Assembly (NCBI GenBank): GCA_021324975.1
Contig: JAJPIA010000058.1
Coordinates: 51,939-115,938 of the forward strand
Reading direction: 5' to 3'
Source: Bacillota bacterium
GTDB taxonomy: Bacteria > Sysuimicrobiota > Sysuimicrobiia > Sysuimicrobiales > Segetimicrobiaceae
Length of the DNA stretch: 64,000 nucleotides
In this document: positions 19,040 through 28,763 of the stretch, piece by piece
Layout of the letters: every line of letters starts with the position of its first letter
Position numbering within the stretch: the stretch's first letter is position 1
Position numbers and translations under genes: made by a program
Notes under the pieces: generated by a model
The model's input: only the letters and a program-made list of their open reading frames with translations
The model's database searches: none
What the model was told of the DNA's origin: nothing

Positions 19040-20091
19040 TGCTGACTGTGGCCCTGCGCGCGCGCCGCGGCAGCTTTCGCCTCGAGGTGGCGTTTGCGAC
19101 GGACCGCCGGCGCCTCGTGCTCTTCGGGCCGTCAGGGGCGGGAAAGACGATGACGCTCATGTGCCTCGCCGGATTCCACACGCCGGATCGGGGGCGTGTC
19201 GCGGTCGGCGAGACCGTGCTCTACGACGATCGCCGTCGCATCAACCTGCCGCCGTGGCGGCGGCGCGTGGGACTCGTGCTGCAGTCGTACACCCTGCTGC
19301 CGCACCTGTCTGTCGGCGGCAACATTGCCTACGGCCTCGCGCCGGTGTGGCGCGGCCGCGAGCGCGTGCGCGTCGAAACGCTGCTGGCGGCGGTGGGGCT
19401 CAGCGGGTACGCGGAGCGCTCGCCGGCCGGGTTATCCGGCGGACAACGGCAGCGGGTGGCGCTGGCCCAGGCGTTGGCCAGCGATCCCAGGCTGCTGCTG
19501 CTGGATGAGCCGTTTTCAGCGGTGGACGCGCCCGTACGCGAGCGCCTGCGCCGGGACCTGCTGGCGCTGGTCGACGCGTTTCAGGTGCCCCTCGTGTTCG
19601 TGACCCACGACTTCGGCGAAGCGTACCTGCTCGCGGAGACGCTCGTGGTGATCGCCGGTGGCCGCGTCATCCAGGCGGGGACGCCCGCGGACGTGGCGGC
19701 GCGGCCGCGGACGGCGCTCGTCGCGCAGCTCGTCGGCGCCTCGAACATCATCGCCGGGACCGTGGCCGGGCTCGCCGGCACCGGCGCGGTCGTGGCGGCG
19801 GGGCCCCTACGCGTGCAGGCGCTCGGGGATCCGCCGCGGCGCGGCGCGTCCGCGATGTTTTGCGTGCGGCCGGCGGATGTGCGACTCACGGCACCGACGA
19901 ACGGCCGGCCGCTCGGCACGGTGACCCGCGTGCTGCCCCGTGACGACACCACGAGCGTCGTACTCTCCGTTGGCGACCTGACGCTGGAGGCGGCCGTGCG
20001 GGGCCAAGCCCCGGCCGTCGGCGACCTCGTCGGGGTCGACATCCCCCAAGGCACCGCGCGGCTCGTCGTCCAAGACGCCGCGATCGAGTGA
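19039..20091 (+). CDS. Molybdate-type ABC transporter ATPase with C-terminal TOBE
   Basis: LFGPSGAGKTMTLMCLAG Walker A, LSGGQRQRVALAQAL signature, LLLDEPFSAVD. Confidence 0.92.
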   Translation: MLTVALRARRGSFRLEVAFATDRRRLVLFGPSGAGKTMTLMCLAGFHTPDRGRVAVGETVLYDDRRRINLPPWRRRVGLVLQSYTLLPHLSVGGNIAYGLAPVWRGRERVRVETLLAAVGLSGYAERSPAGLSGGQRQRVALAQALASDPRLLLLDEPFSAVDAPVRERLRRDLLALVDAFQVPLVFVTHDFGEAYLLAETLVVIAGGRVIQAGTPADVAARPRTALVAQLVGASNIIAGTVAGLAGTGAVVAAGPLRVQALGDPPRRGASAMFCVRPADVRLTAPTNGRPLGTVTRVLPRDDTTSVVLSVGDLTLEAAVRGQAPAVGDLVGVDIPQGTARLVVQDAAIE

Positions 20092-20258
20092 ACGACACCG
20101 GCAGGTGATGCGGCGCGTTCTTCGGGCGGTCGCCGGGGCGCCGGCTGGGGCGGCTGCACCGGAGCCGGCGTCGGCCGGGATGCGGGCGCGCGACGACTGC
20201 GTGGGAAGCGCGACCGTCCCGACGCTACGCGCGGCGTGATGTTATCCGCGCCGTCGTG

Positions 20259-20711
20259 CTACCCGCGCGGAGAAGCCCGCTGCGGGTCGGTCAGCACTTG
20301 GATGGCGAACAAGGCGACGATCAATGCGTGCGCCGCCGTACACCACACGCAGACCGCGCCGATGACCGCGAGTTCCGTGTAGACGAGCCAGACGACGGCC
20401 GCCGCGCCCGCGGTGGTCCACACCACGGCCGCCGACCGAAGCCATGGGGGTTCGGGCGCGTCCCCGTACGCGAGCGACCGGACGGCGAGCGCAATCGCCG
20501 CCACAAACCACGCCACACCCCACAACGCCACGGGAATCCCGGCCCAGAGGGCCTCGGGGCGGGTAAGCACCCGCTCGCAGTCGACGAGCCCGGATCTCGA
20601 GCAGATCAATGGAACCCCGGCGTCGTAATGCTGCACGCTGAGGTACGCGGCGACACCCAGGCCGAGGATGCCGACCACCACCCGAATGCGGTCCCATGCT
20701 CGTATTGCCAC
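20259..20711 (-). CDS. Vitamin K epoxide reductase (VKOR) family protein
   Basis: ICSRSGLVDCERVLTRPEALWAGIPVALWG ... AVCVWCTAAH redox CxxC, 4 TM. Confidence 0.9.
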   Translation of the reverse strand: MAIRAWDRIRVVVGILGLGVAAYLSVQHYDAGVPLICSRSGLVDCERVLTRPEALWAGIPVALWGVAWFVAAIALAVRSLAYGDAPEPPWLRSAAVVWTTAGAAAVVWLVYTELAVIGAVCVWCTAAHALIVALFAIQVLTDPQRASPRG

Positions 20712-20713
20712 CG

Positions 20714-21601
20714 CTACTTTTGCGGTTGCGGGAGAGTACGCGCGGCGTCGCGCACGCCGGCGCTATCGCAGACGCGCGCCGGCTGGTGCCCGTCCACGGC
20801 GCAGATCGCGGCGCTAAACTGATTCGCCGCCGCCACGACGGCCTGCGCGGCGGCCGTCGTCCCGCCCGGAAGGCCCGCGGCGATGGTCTGCCAGTCCATG
20901 CCCTTAAGCGTCTCCGGAGAAAACGGGGCGCCTGTGGCCATGAAGGCGCCGCCGATGAGCAGGAACGGGATGTCGCCCGACGGATCCTGGGCGCGCATGA
21001 GCGCCTCCTGGGAGGCCGTGGGCTGCTGTAGCGGCGGATACCGGCCGGCGGCGTTCTGCGTGTTACCCTCGAGCTCCACGGTTTCGAGCCGCAGGTACGG
21101 GCTTTGGTACCGTGCGTGCACCAGCGTGAACGTTGGGGTGGCCGGAAACACGTCCGTGGTCGAGGACGTCGAGAGCTCCAAGCCCGTGAGCGTGCCGAAT
21201 CGCTCCAGTGCCGCGACGAGCGGCCACCGGAGCACGGCGCAGTACGGGCACCATTCGGCACCGATGTAGAGCACGACCGGCTTCGCGCCGCCGGCCCCCG
21301 GCGCGGCGACGGCCTTGAGCGCGCCGCCGCTGTCGGCGCCGATGCGGTTCCACGTGGCGTCGGGGATGGCACCGAGGTTTCGCGCAACGTCCTGCGGCAC
21401 CGGACGGCCGCTCAAGGCGGCGGCGGACTGCGACGCGCGCTGGCGTTGCCGCTGCTGCACGGTCGCGACGCCCACCACCGCGACCAGCGCCGCGGCGAGT
21501 GCCGCGAGCAGCCACCACAGGGCTGGCGCCCGCCTGGACGGGGCGCCACGTCCTCGCCGTCCCCGCCGCGGCGGCGTGCTCGAGCGCGTGACCTTCGGCA
21601 T
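20714..21601 (-). CDS. DUF929 thioredoxin-like protein
   Basis: N-terminal TM; VVLYIGAEWCPYCAVLRWPLVAALERFG CPYC motif. Confidence 0.85.
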   Translation of the reverse strand: MPKVTRSSTPPRRGRRGRGAPSRRAPALWWLLAALAAALVAVVGVATVQQRQRQRASQSAAALSGRPVPQDVARNLGAIPDATWNRIGADSGGALKAVAAPGAGGAKPVVLYIGAEWCPYCAVLRWPLVAALERFGTLTGLELSTSSTTDVFPATPTFTLVHARYQSPYLRLETVELEGNTQNAAGRYPPLQQPTASQEALMRAQDPSGDIPFLLIGGAFMATGAPFSPETLKGMDWQTIAAGLPGGTTAAAQAVVAAANQFSAAICAVDGHQPARVCDSAGVRDAARTLPQPQK

Positions 21602-21783
21602 CGCGGCTCCTTTCGCGGTTCCTTTCACGGCTCCCAACCTCTCTCTGCATCGTACCATGGTGGACCCCGGCGCCTCGCGACGCTCGGTCACACTGGTGAA
21701 ACAAAACCGTCGTCCTGTTCGTATGTGTTTCGTCGAAGATCACCGGACGTACGTGCGACGGATCGCCGGCGGGGGACCGGCGG

Positions 21784-23391
21784 GTGGTGGCGCGGGGGGA
21801 GGTCACAGGAGTGCCACGGGGGGAGAGCCGGGCGGCTCGCGCCTTCGGGGGGAAGGCGCGGGCCGCATCGCGTTTGGTTATGGCGGTGCTCGCCACCGCG
21901 ATGCTGAGTGCGGGCGCCGCCCGCGGGTCGGCCGCCGTCCCAGGCCAAGCCACATGGCAGGCGCCCGTGCTCGCGTACCGCCCCGGTCCCAGCGACTCCG
22001 TCCTCGTCCTGGGCGCCCACCCGGATGACGTGGCGCTCGGCGGGGGGGCGTTCGCCCATGAGGCGGTCGCCGCCGGCGCCCGGGTCACGCTGGTCACCTT
22101 TACCAACGGGGACGCGTTTATCACCGGCGTCGATCTGATGTTTCACACCCTCGCAGGGACGCCCGCGCTGTTTGTCAAGTACGGGGCGCTTCGTCAGCAG
22201 GAGGAGCTGGCCGCGGCCAGAGCGCTCGGGGTGCGACGATCCGGCCAGATATTCCTGGAGTACCCCGATCGCGGACTCGAAACGCTCTGGGACATGGACT
22301 GGACCTGCGATCACCTCTACACATCGCCCTACACCGGGCGCGATCACTCACCGTATCATCTGGGCCTCCACCCGCTTACGCCGTACTGCGGCGCCAATGT
22401 CCTCGCCGACGTGGAATCCATCCTGCGCGAGGTGCGTCCCACGGTCGTGGTGATGCATCATCCGGCGGATGCCCACCCCGACCATTGGGCCTCGGAGGCG
22501 TTCGTGACGACCGCGCTGGAGTCGCTCGCGCTCGCGGGCGACGATTGGGCGCGGCGGGTTCGCGTCTTTCATTACATGGTGCATCGGGGCACGTGGCCCG
22601 TGCCCCGGGCGTACGCGCCGGAACTGCCGCTCCGCCCGCCTGCCGATCTTCAGCTCGGGAACGTCGACTGGGTGGCCGTGCCGCTGTCGCCCGAGAGCGA
22701 GGACGCGCAACGCGACGCGATCCTGAACCACCACTCGCAGATCGAGTTGATGCGCGCGTATATGATGAGTTTCGTTCGCCGCCCGGGCTTGTTCGACGTG
22801 GCGGGGGACGTCCGCGCGGCCCAAGTCGACGATGGCCGGCTGGCCTGGGGGGCGGAGGGCCGATGGGACGCGCTGCCGCCCGCAGTCGTGATGATTCCGC
22901 CGAGTGTCGCGGCTCAAGGAGGCGGCGAGACCGCCTGCGCCGGGTGCACGATCACCACCTCCGCGCCGGTCGGGCTCACCGGGGGGCTCGATACCGTCCA
23001 CGTGCTCCAAGCCGTCGCGGTGGCCCGAAGCCGCTCGTCACTCTACCTCGACATCCGCCTCCGGCGGCCGCCGGCGCCCGCCGACGCGTTCCGCATCGAG
23101 TTGCGGCTGTTTCATCCCGGGGGAACGTGGAACCGGTTGGTGCTGGACGTGCGCTCGCCGGGCCGCCTCGACGCCGTCCGTCGATGGCCGCAGGACCTGG
23201 CGCTGCCCGCGGGCGCAGTCGCCCGTAGCGTGGGGTCGCGTCTCGAGGTCGCACTGCCGCTCGCCGAGCTGGGGGATCCGGCAAGCGTGTACGTGGAGGT
23301 GGCTCGCGGCGGTCCGTTGCCCGTGGTGATCGAGCACACGCCGTGGACGATGGTGCGCCTCACAGACATCGCCGCGCGTTACGGCTCCTAG
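21784..23391 (+). CDS. Secreted PIG-L/LmbE-family deacetylase with extra C-terminal domain
   Basis: VLGAHPDDVALGGGAFAHEAVAAGARVTLVTFTNGD; HHPADAHPDHWA motif. Confidence 0.87.
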   Translation: MVARGEVTGVPRGESRAARAFGGKARAASRLVMAVLATAMLSAGAARGSAAVPGQATWQAPVLAYRPGPSDSVLVLGAHPDDVALGGGAFAHEAVAAGARVTLVTFTNGDAFITGVDLMFHTLAGTPALFVKYGALRQQEELAAARALGVRRSGQIFLEYPDRGLETLWDMDWTCDHLYTSPYTGRDHSPYHLGLHPLTPYCGANVLADVESILREVRPTVVVMHHPADAHPDHWASEAFVTTALESLALAGDDWARRVRVFHYMVHRGTWPVPRAYAPELPLRPPADLQLGNVDWVAVPLSPESEDAQRDAILNHHSQIELMRAYMMSFVRRPGLFDVAGDVRAAQVDDGRLAWGAEGRWDALPPAVVMIPPSVAAQGGGETACAGCTITTSAPVGLTGGLDTVHVLQAVAVARSRSSLYLDIRLRRPPAPADAFRIELRLFHPGGTWNRLVLDVRSPGRLDAVRRWPQDLALPAGAVARSVGSRLEVALPLAELGDPASVYVEVARGGPLPVVIEHTPWTMVRLTDIAARYGS

Positions 23392-23655
23392 GGACAGGAC
23401 TCACCCCGCCGGAACGGCCCCCGCGCCGCCCGGCGCAAGGTCGCGTCCCGGAGGCCATTTCGTGACATTCGTTTGGACATTATTGTGTGGATCCCGGCGT
23501 TTTCCGGGGTAATCAACCGGGAGCGCGTGTTTAGCGCTCACATCCTCAGATTGGGGTAACTAGGCAGAAGAGGGTGTCTGAGCCGACGCCGGGGGCAGGG
23601 GTCCGGTAGCCCCGGCGATAACTACACGCCACGCCCACCCCATGAGGTGATTGCA

Positions 23656-24729
23656 GTGTCCACCGAGCAAGCCCCCCCGGCCCGCATGCGGGTTCTGCGC
23701 TATCCCCTCGAGACCTTTGGACAGGCCGCCAGCACCATGCGGAAGGTCCTCTACGAGGTCAAGAAGGTCATCGTGGGACAGGACCTGATGCTGGAGCGGA
23801 TTCTCGTCGCGCTGCTCTCGCGTGGCCATATCCTGATCGAGGGCGTCCCGGGCCTCGCCAAGACCCTCGCGATCAAGACCGCCGCGCAGGTGCTCGATTG
23901 CCAGTTCCGGCGGATCCAGTTCACGCCCGACCTCGTCCCGGCGGACCTCGTCGGCACACGGATCTATAATCAGCAGACCGGTGTGTTCGAGGTCGAATTG
24001 GGCCCCGTCTTTGCCAACCTGGTGCTGGCAGACGAGATCAACCGCGCACCCGCGAAGGTCCAGTCGGCCCTGCTCGAGTCGATGCAAGAACGCCAGGTGA
24101 CGATCGGCAAGCAGACGTTCGCGCTGCCCGACCCGTTTCTCGTCCTGGCCACGCAAAATCCCATCGAGAGTGAGGGCACCTATCCGCTTCCTGAGGCGCA
24201 GGTCGACCGGTTCATGTTCAAGGTGGTCATCTCGTATCCGTCGTTTCACGAGGAGATGACGGTGGTGGACCGGGTGACCGAGCGGACCCCGTCTGTCGAC
24301 CGCGTCATGACGGGAGTGCAGTTGCTCGAGCTGCAAAAGGTGGCGGAGGCCGTGTACGTCGACCCGAAGCTGCACGAGTACGCCGTGAGCCTGGTGACGG
24401 CGACCCGCCAGCCGCAGGAATACGGCCTCAACGATCTCGCGCGGTTCGTCCAGTACGGCGCCAGCCCGCGGGGCTCGCTGAACCTGGTCATCGGCGCCAA
24501 GGCCCTCGCGCTGCTCCGCGGCCGCGAGTACGCGATGCCGGACGACATCCGCGACCTGGCGCCGGAGGTGTTGCGACACCGGATCCTGCTGTCCTACGAG
24601 GCGCTCGCTCAGGACGTGACCGCGGACCATCTCCTGCAGCGTGTCCTGGAGGCCGTGCCTGCGCCTCGAGTTCACATCGGAGATCCCTATGGAGACACCC
24701 GAACGGGTGTTGAGGCGCCTCGAGTTTAA
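23656..24729 (+). CDS. MoxR-family AAA ATPase
   Basis: GHILIEGVPGLAKTLAIKTAAQVLDCQFRRIQFTPDLVPADLVG. Confidence 0.93.
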   Translation: MSTEQAPPARMRVLRYPLETFGQAASTMRKVLYEVKKVIVGQDLMLERILVALLSRGHILIEGVPGLAKTLAIKTAAQVLDCQFRRIQFTPDLVPADLVGTRIYNQQTGVFEVELGPVFANLVLADEINRAPAKVQSALLESMQERQVTIGKQTFALPDPFLVLATQNPIESEGTYPLPEAQVDRFMFKVVISYPSFHEEMTVVDRVTERTPSVDRVMTGVQLLELQKVAEAVYVDPKLHEYAVSLVTATRQPQEYGLNDLARFVQYGASPRGSLNLVIGAKALALLRGREYAMPDDIRDLAPEVLRHRILLSYEALAQDVTADHLLQRVLEAVPAPRVHIGDPYGDTRTGVEAPRV

Positions 24730-25588
24730 GGTCGTTCGCCGGCTCGACGGCTACCTGTTCGGCGACTATCGCGGGGTCTTTTACGGGCCCAGCCTGGACC
24801 TGGCGGAGGTGCGCGAGTACCAGCCGGGTGACGAGGTGCGCCGCATCGACTGGAACGTCACGGCGCGGATGAACCGGTTGTTCGTGCGCCAGTACCTCGA
24901 GGAGAAAGAGCTCACCGCGTGGCTGCTCGTCGACCTCTCGCCGTCGATGTCGTTCGGGACGATCCGGCAATTCAAGCGCCAGCTCGCCCTCGAGTTCGCC
25001 GGGGTCGCAGCCTACATTGTGACGCGGCATGGCGACAAGGTGGGCGCGATCGCGTTCCCCGCCGAGCGAGGGTACACGTTTATCCCGCCACGCGCGGGCC
25101 GCCAGCAGGCGCTTCGGATCGTTCACGATCTCAGCGCGCTGCCCGAGGCGTCCGGGGGCGGGCGGACGGACCTCGCGGCCCTGCTGCGCCAGTTGGGCCG
25201 TGTCGTCCGGCGCCGTTCGCTCGTGTTCCTCATCTCAGACTTCCACACGCCGGAAGGGTGGGAGACTGCGCTCACGGAGATGCAACGGCGGCACGAGGTG
25301 ATCGCGGTCCGCATCGAGGACCCGCGTGAGCGCGAGCTCCCGGACGTCGGGGGCGTGTACCTGCACGACCCCGAGACCAACCAGCAACTATGGGTCGACA
25401 CGTCGGACCGGCGCGTGCGGGAGACCTACCGCGAGCTCGTGCGCGCCCGGGAGGCGCGCCTGGAGGCGATCACGCGCCGCGCCGGCGTCGATATGCTGAC
25501 GCTCTCGACCGGCGCGTCGCTGGTCGAGCCGCTGCTGAAGTTCGTCCTGTTTCGGAGGCGCCGTCGGTGGAATTTACCTGGCCGCTGA
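24689..25588 (+). CDS. DUF58 domain protein
   Basis: GPSLDLAEVREYQPGDEVRRIDWNVTARMNRLFVRQYLEEKE. Confidence 0.92.
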   Translation: METPERVLRRLEFKVVRRLDGYLFGDYRGVFYGPSLDLAEVREYQPGDEVRRIDWNVTARMNRLFVRQYLEEKELTAWLLVDLSPSMSFGTIRQFKRQLALEFAGVAAYIVTRHGDKVGAIAFPAERGYTFIPPRAGRQQALRIVHDLSALPEASGGGRTDLAALLRQLGRVVRRRSLVFLISDFHTPEGWETALTEMQRRHEVIAVRIEDPRERELPDVGGVYLHDPETNQQLWVDTSDRRVRETYRELVRAREARLEAITRRAGVDMLTLSTGASLVEPLLKFVLFRRRRRWNLPGR

Positions 25589-26595
25589 TGCTCTGGGGGC
25601 TCCTGCTGCTGCCGGCGTTCATCGCCTGGTACGTGTTCGGCGTGCGCCGCATTCGCGGCCGTGCGGCGGGGCGGTTTGCGGAGGCGCCGCTGTTTGCCCA
25701 GCTGGCGGTCCGGTTGCCGATCCTCCGACGCCACGTCGCGATGGGCCTCTACTTCATGGCGCTCGGACTCCTGCTGCTTGCCGCGGCGAGACCGGTGATG
25801 GCGATCCCGATGCCCGTGGACAAGGCCGTCGTGGTGCTGCTGATCGACACGAGCGGGAGCATGGAGGCGCCGGACATTCAGCCGACGCGGTTGGACGCGG
25901 CCAAGGCGGCGGCGAAGACGTTCCTCGACAACTTCCCGCCCGGGCCGCGGGTGGGCCTCGTAACGTTCAGCACGTACGCCACGCTCAACGTGCCCCCGAC
26001 GACCGACCGGCAGGCGGTCAAGGACGCCATCGACGCGGTGAAGCCGCAGGAATCGACGGCGATCGGCGATGCGCTCGCGGCGGCGCTCAAGGCGATTCCC
26101 GGCCGGAACGCGCCGGCGACGAACCCGCAGCCGACGCCGTTTGGGCGGGCGCAGCCGCCGGCCGCCGCGCCGCCGGCACAACCGGCGCCGTCCGGCGACC
26201 TGCCGCCCGCCGCCATCATCCTGGCGAGCGACGGCGGCGACAACTCCAGCCGCAACGACCCCATCAAGATGGCGGTGCTGGCCAAGCAGGAAAAGGTCAA
26301 GATCTACACGATCGGCCTGGGCACGCCGGGGGGCGGGGTCTTCAACTACCAGGGCCAGATGGTGCTCGTGCCCTTCAATCCCTCGCTGCTCCAGCAGCTC
26401 GCCGCCATCACCGACGGGAAATTCTTCTACGGCCCGTCCGCGAACGACCTCAAGCAGGTGTACCGTGATCTGGGCCGAACGATTGGCTGGGAAAAGCGCA
26501 AAACGGAGGTGTCCGCGCTCGCGGTTGGCGGCGCCGGCGTGCTGATGCTCGGCGGAGGGCTCGTGTCGATGCTGTGGATGGGGCGCCTGCCGTGA
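25567..26595 (+). CDS. VWA-domain protein, BatA-like
   Basis: VVVLLIDTSGSMEAPDIQPTRLDAAKAAA (MIDAS DxSxS), TM helices both ends. Confidence 0.9.
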   Translation: MEFTWPLMLWGLLLLPAFIAWYVFGVRRIRGRAAGRFAEAPLFAQLAVRLPILRRHVAMGLYFMALGLLLLAAARPVMAIPMPVDKAVVVLLIDTSGSMEAPDIQPTRLDAAKAAAKTFLDNFPPGPRVGLVTFSTYATLNVPPTTDRQAVKDAIDAVKPQESTAIGDALAAALKAIPGRNAPATNPQPTPFGRAQPPAAAPPAQPAPSGDLPPAAIILASDGGDNSSRNDPIKMAVLAKQEKVKIYTIGLGTPGGGVFNYQGQMVLVPFNPSLLQQLAAITDGKFFYGPSANDLKQVYRDLGRTIGWEKRKTEVSALAVGGAGVLMLGGGLVSMLWMGRLP

Positions 26596-27614
26596 GCTTT
26601 CTCTGGCCGGCGGCGCTCTGGCTGTACCTCCTCGTGCCGTGCCTCGTCGGGGCCTATGTGTGGATGCTCCGGCGTCCCGCGCGCGAGCGCGTCGTCTACT
26701 CCAGCCTCGACCTCGTCGCCCGGGCGGCCGCCGCCGGCGGGCGGTGGCGCCGACATGTGCCCGCCATCTTCTACCTCGCGACCCTGTGCGGTGCCATCTT
26801 CACGGTGGCCCGGCCCATGGCCCCGGTTCCGGTGCCGGACAACCGGACCGTGGTGATGATGAGCATCGACGTGAGCCGCAGCATGATGGCCACCGACGTC
26901 AACCCGACGCGGTTGGACGCGGCAAAGGCGGCGGCCGTGGAGTTCGTGCGCGCGCTGCCGCAGGGCACCCGGGTCGGCGTGGTGTCGTTCAGCAGCTACG
27001 CGACGCTCGTGACGCCGCCCACCGCGGACCACGACCGCGTCATCCAGGCCATCAACAACCTGGATCTCGAGTTTGCGACTGCGATCGGCGACGGGCTGCT
27101 GGAGGCCGTCTACGCGCTCCCCGGCCGCGAGCGGCCCGCCGGCGCGCCAAACAACTCCAGCTTCTACAATCCCTACGACAGCATTCCGGCGCCAAATCTG
27201 ACCCCGGAGCAACTCGACCGGTTGCCGCCCGCGACCGTCGTCCTCATGAGCGATGGCCAGAGCAACCGGGGCGTGCCGCCGGAGCAGGCCGCGATCGTGG
27301 CCAAGCAGCTCAAGGTCAAGGTGTACACCATCGGCCTCGGGGCGCCGGAGGGGACGTTCCTGGAGCTCGGCGGCCACAGCATCTTCGTCCGGCTCGACGA
27401 GGAGACACTCAAAGCCATCGCCCAGGTGACGGGCGGGACCTACCAGCGCGTGACGACCGCGATGGACCTGCGGCGCGTGTACACGCATCTCGGCCGGATC
27501 ATCGGCTGGGAGCGCCGTCCGATCGAGGTCAGCGGGATCGCGGCGGTCGGTGTCGCGGGCCTGTTCGTGAGCACGTTTGCCGTGTCCCTCCTCTGGATGC
27601 ACCGCCTCGGCTGA
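26592..27614 (+). CDS. VWA-domain protein, second tandem copy
   Basis: VVMMSIDVSRSMMATDVNPTRLDAAKAAA; clear paralogue of preceding gene. Confidence 0.9.
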   Translation: MSFLWPAALWLYLLVPCLVGAYVWMLRRPARERVVYSSLDLVARAAAAGGRWRRHVPAIFYLATLCGAIFTVARPMAPVPVPDNRTVVMMSIDVSRSMMATDVNPTRLDAAKAAAVEFVRALPQGTRVGVVSFSSYATLVTPPTADHDRVIQAINNLDLEFATAIGDGLLEAVYALPGRERPAGAPNNSSFYNPYDSIPAPNLTPEQLDRLPPATVVLMSDGQSNRGVPPEQAAIVAKQLKVKVYTIGLGAPEGTFLELGGHSIFVRLDEETLKAIAQVTGGTYQRVTTAMDLRRVYTHLGRIIGWERRPIEVSGIAAVGVAGLFVSTFAVSLLWMHRLG

Positions 27615-27623
27615 CCGGTACCC

Positions 27624-28394
27624 TCAGGTAATCGTCGAGCCGCCGTCGATGGCGACGCTCGCGCCCGTCATCAGGCCGGCGTCGTGCGACGCCAAGAACA
27701 GCACGGCGCCCGCCACGTCCTCGGGTCTGCCCACGCGTCCCAGCGGGATGCCGCGCAGGCGTCCGGCCAGCCATTCCGGGTTTTGCACGTCCTTGCGGTT
27801 GATGTCGGTCTCGATCAAGCCGGGATTGACCTCGTTCACGCGGATGCCGTACCGCGCCAGCTCGAATGCCATCGCGCGGGTCAGCATCGTGATGCCGCCT
27901 TTGCTCGCCGCGTAGTGGGCGAGGTTCGGCGTGGCGAACCGCGCGCTCGAGGACGACACGTTCACGATGCAGCCCTTGAGGCCCGCCGCCACCATGCGGC
28001 GCGCGACGGCCTGGGCCACGAGGAAGTAGCCGCGCAGGTTGGTGTGCATGACCCATTCCCACTCCTCGAGCGGGATGTCGAGAAACGGCGTGCGGCGCAG
28101 CACGCCCGCGTTATTGACGAGGATGTCGATGGGGCCGAGCGCCGCCTGTACCTGCTCGAGCATGCGCTCGACCGCGCCAGGGTCCGACACGTCCGCCTGG
28201 ACGGCCAGGGCCTTCACCCCGGCGGCCTCGATCTCCTCGACGGCGCTCCGAGCCTGTCCCTCCGCGCGGCTATAATTGACCGCCACCGAGGCGCCGGCGC
28301 CGCCGAGCCGGACGGCGATCGCCCGTCCGATGCTGCGGCTGCCGCCGGTGACGAGCGCCACGCGGCCCGTGAGCGCATAGCGGTTTTCCCCCAT
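27624..28394 (-). CDS. SDR-family oxidoreductase
   Basis: GRVALVTGGSRSIGRAIAVRLGGAGA; YAASKGG. Confidence 0.93.
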   Translation of the reverse strand: MGENRYALTGRVALVTGGSRSIGRAIAVRLGGAGASVAVNYSRAEGQARSAVEEIEAAGVKALAVQADVSDPGAVERMLEQVQAALGPIDILVNNAGVLRRTPFLDIPLEEWEWVMHTNLRGYFLVAQAVARRMVAAGLKGCIVNVSSSSARFATPNLAHYAASKGGITMLTRAMAFELARYGIRVNEVNPGLIETDINRKDVQNPEWLAGRLRGIPLGRVGRPEDVAGAVLFLASHDAGLMTGASVAIDGGSTIT

Positions 28395-28763
28395 GGGCGA
28401 CCCCCTTCACGTGCGGGCGTGCGGCCAGGGCAATCGCCGGCGGCGGCTGCGCAGCCGGCTCCGCATGCCGTGACCGCGCCGAGCTTTCCTGGCCGGGCAC
28501 GGCGATCCCTCCAGCGGTGGGGCCCCGGCACGCGCGCAACGCCGGCGTAACTTCGCAGCAACTCCGCGAAAATTGTTAACGTCCGGTGGGGGCGGCCGTT
28601 AACGTCCACAGTAATCGGGCCTAATTCACAAGACCTACGCCGGGCAAGACCGGGGCCTACGCCGTCGAAGCCTCTCTTGGGAGCGGCTCGAGACGGGCCG
28701 CGCGCGAACGCCGGCGGAGCACGGAACGCGCACGGCTGTGGCGACGAGCAGAAAGGAGCGTGT

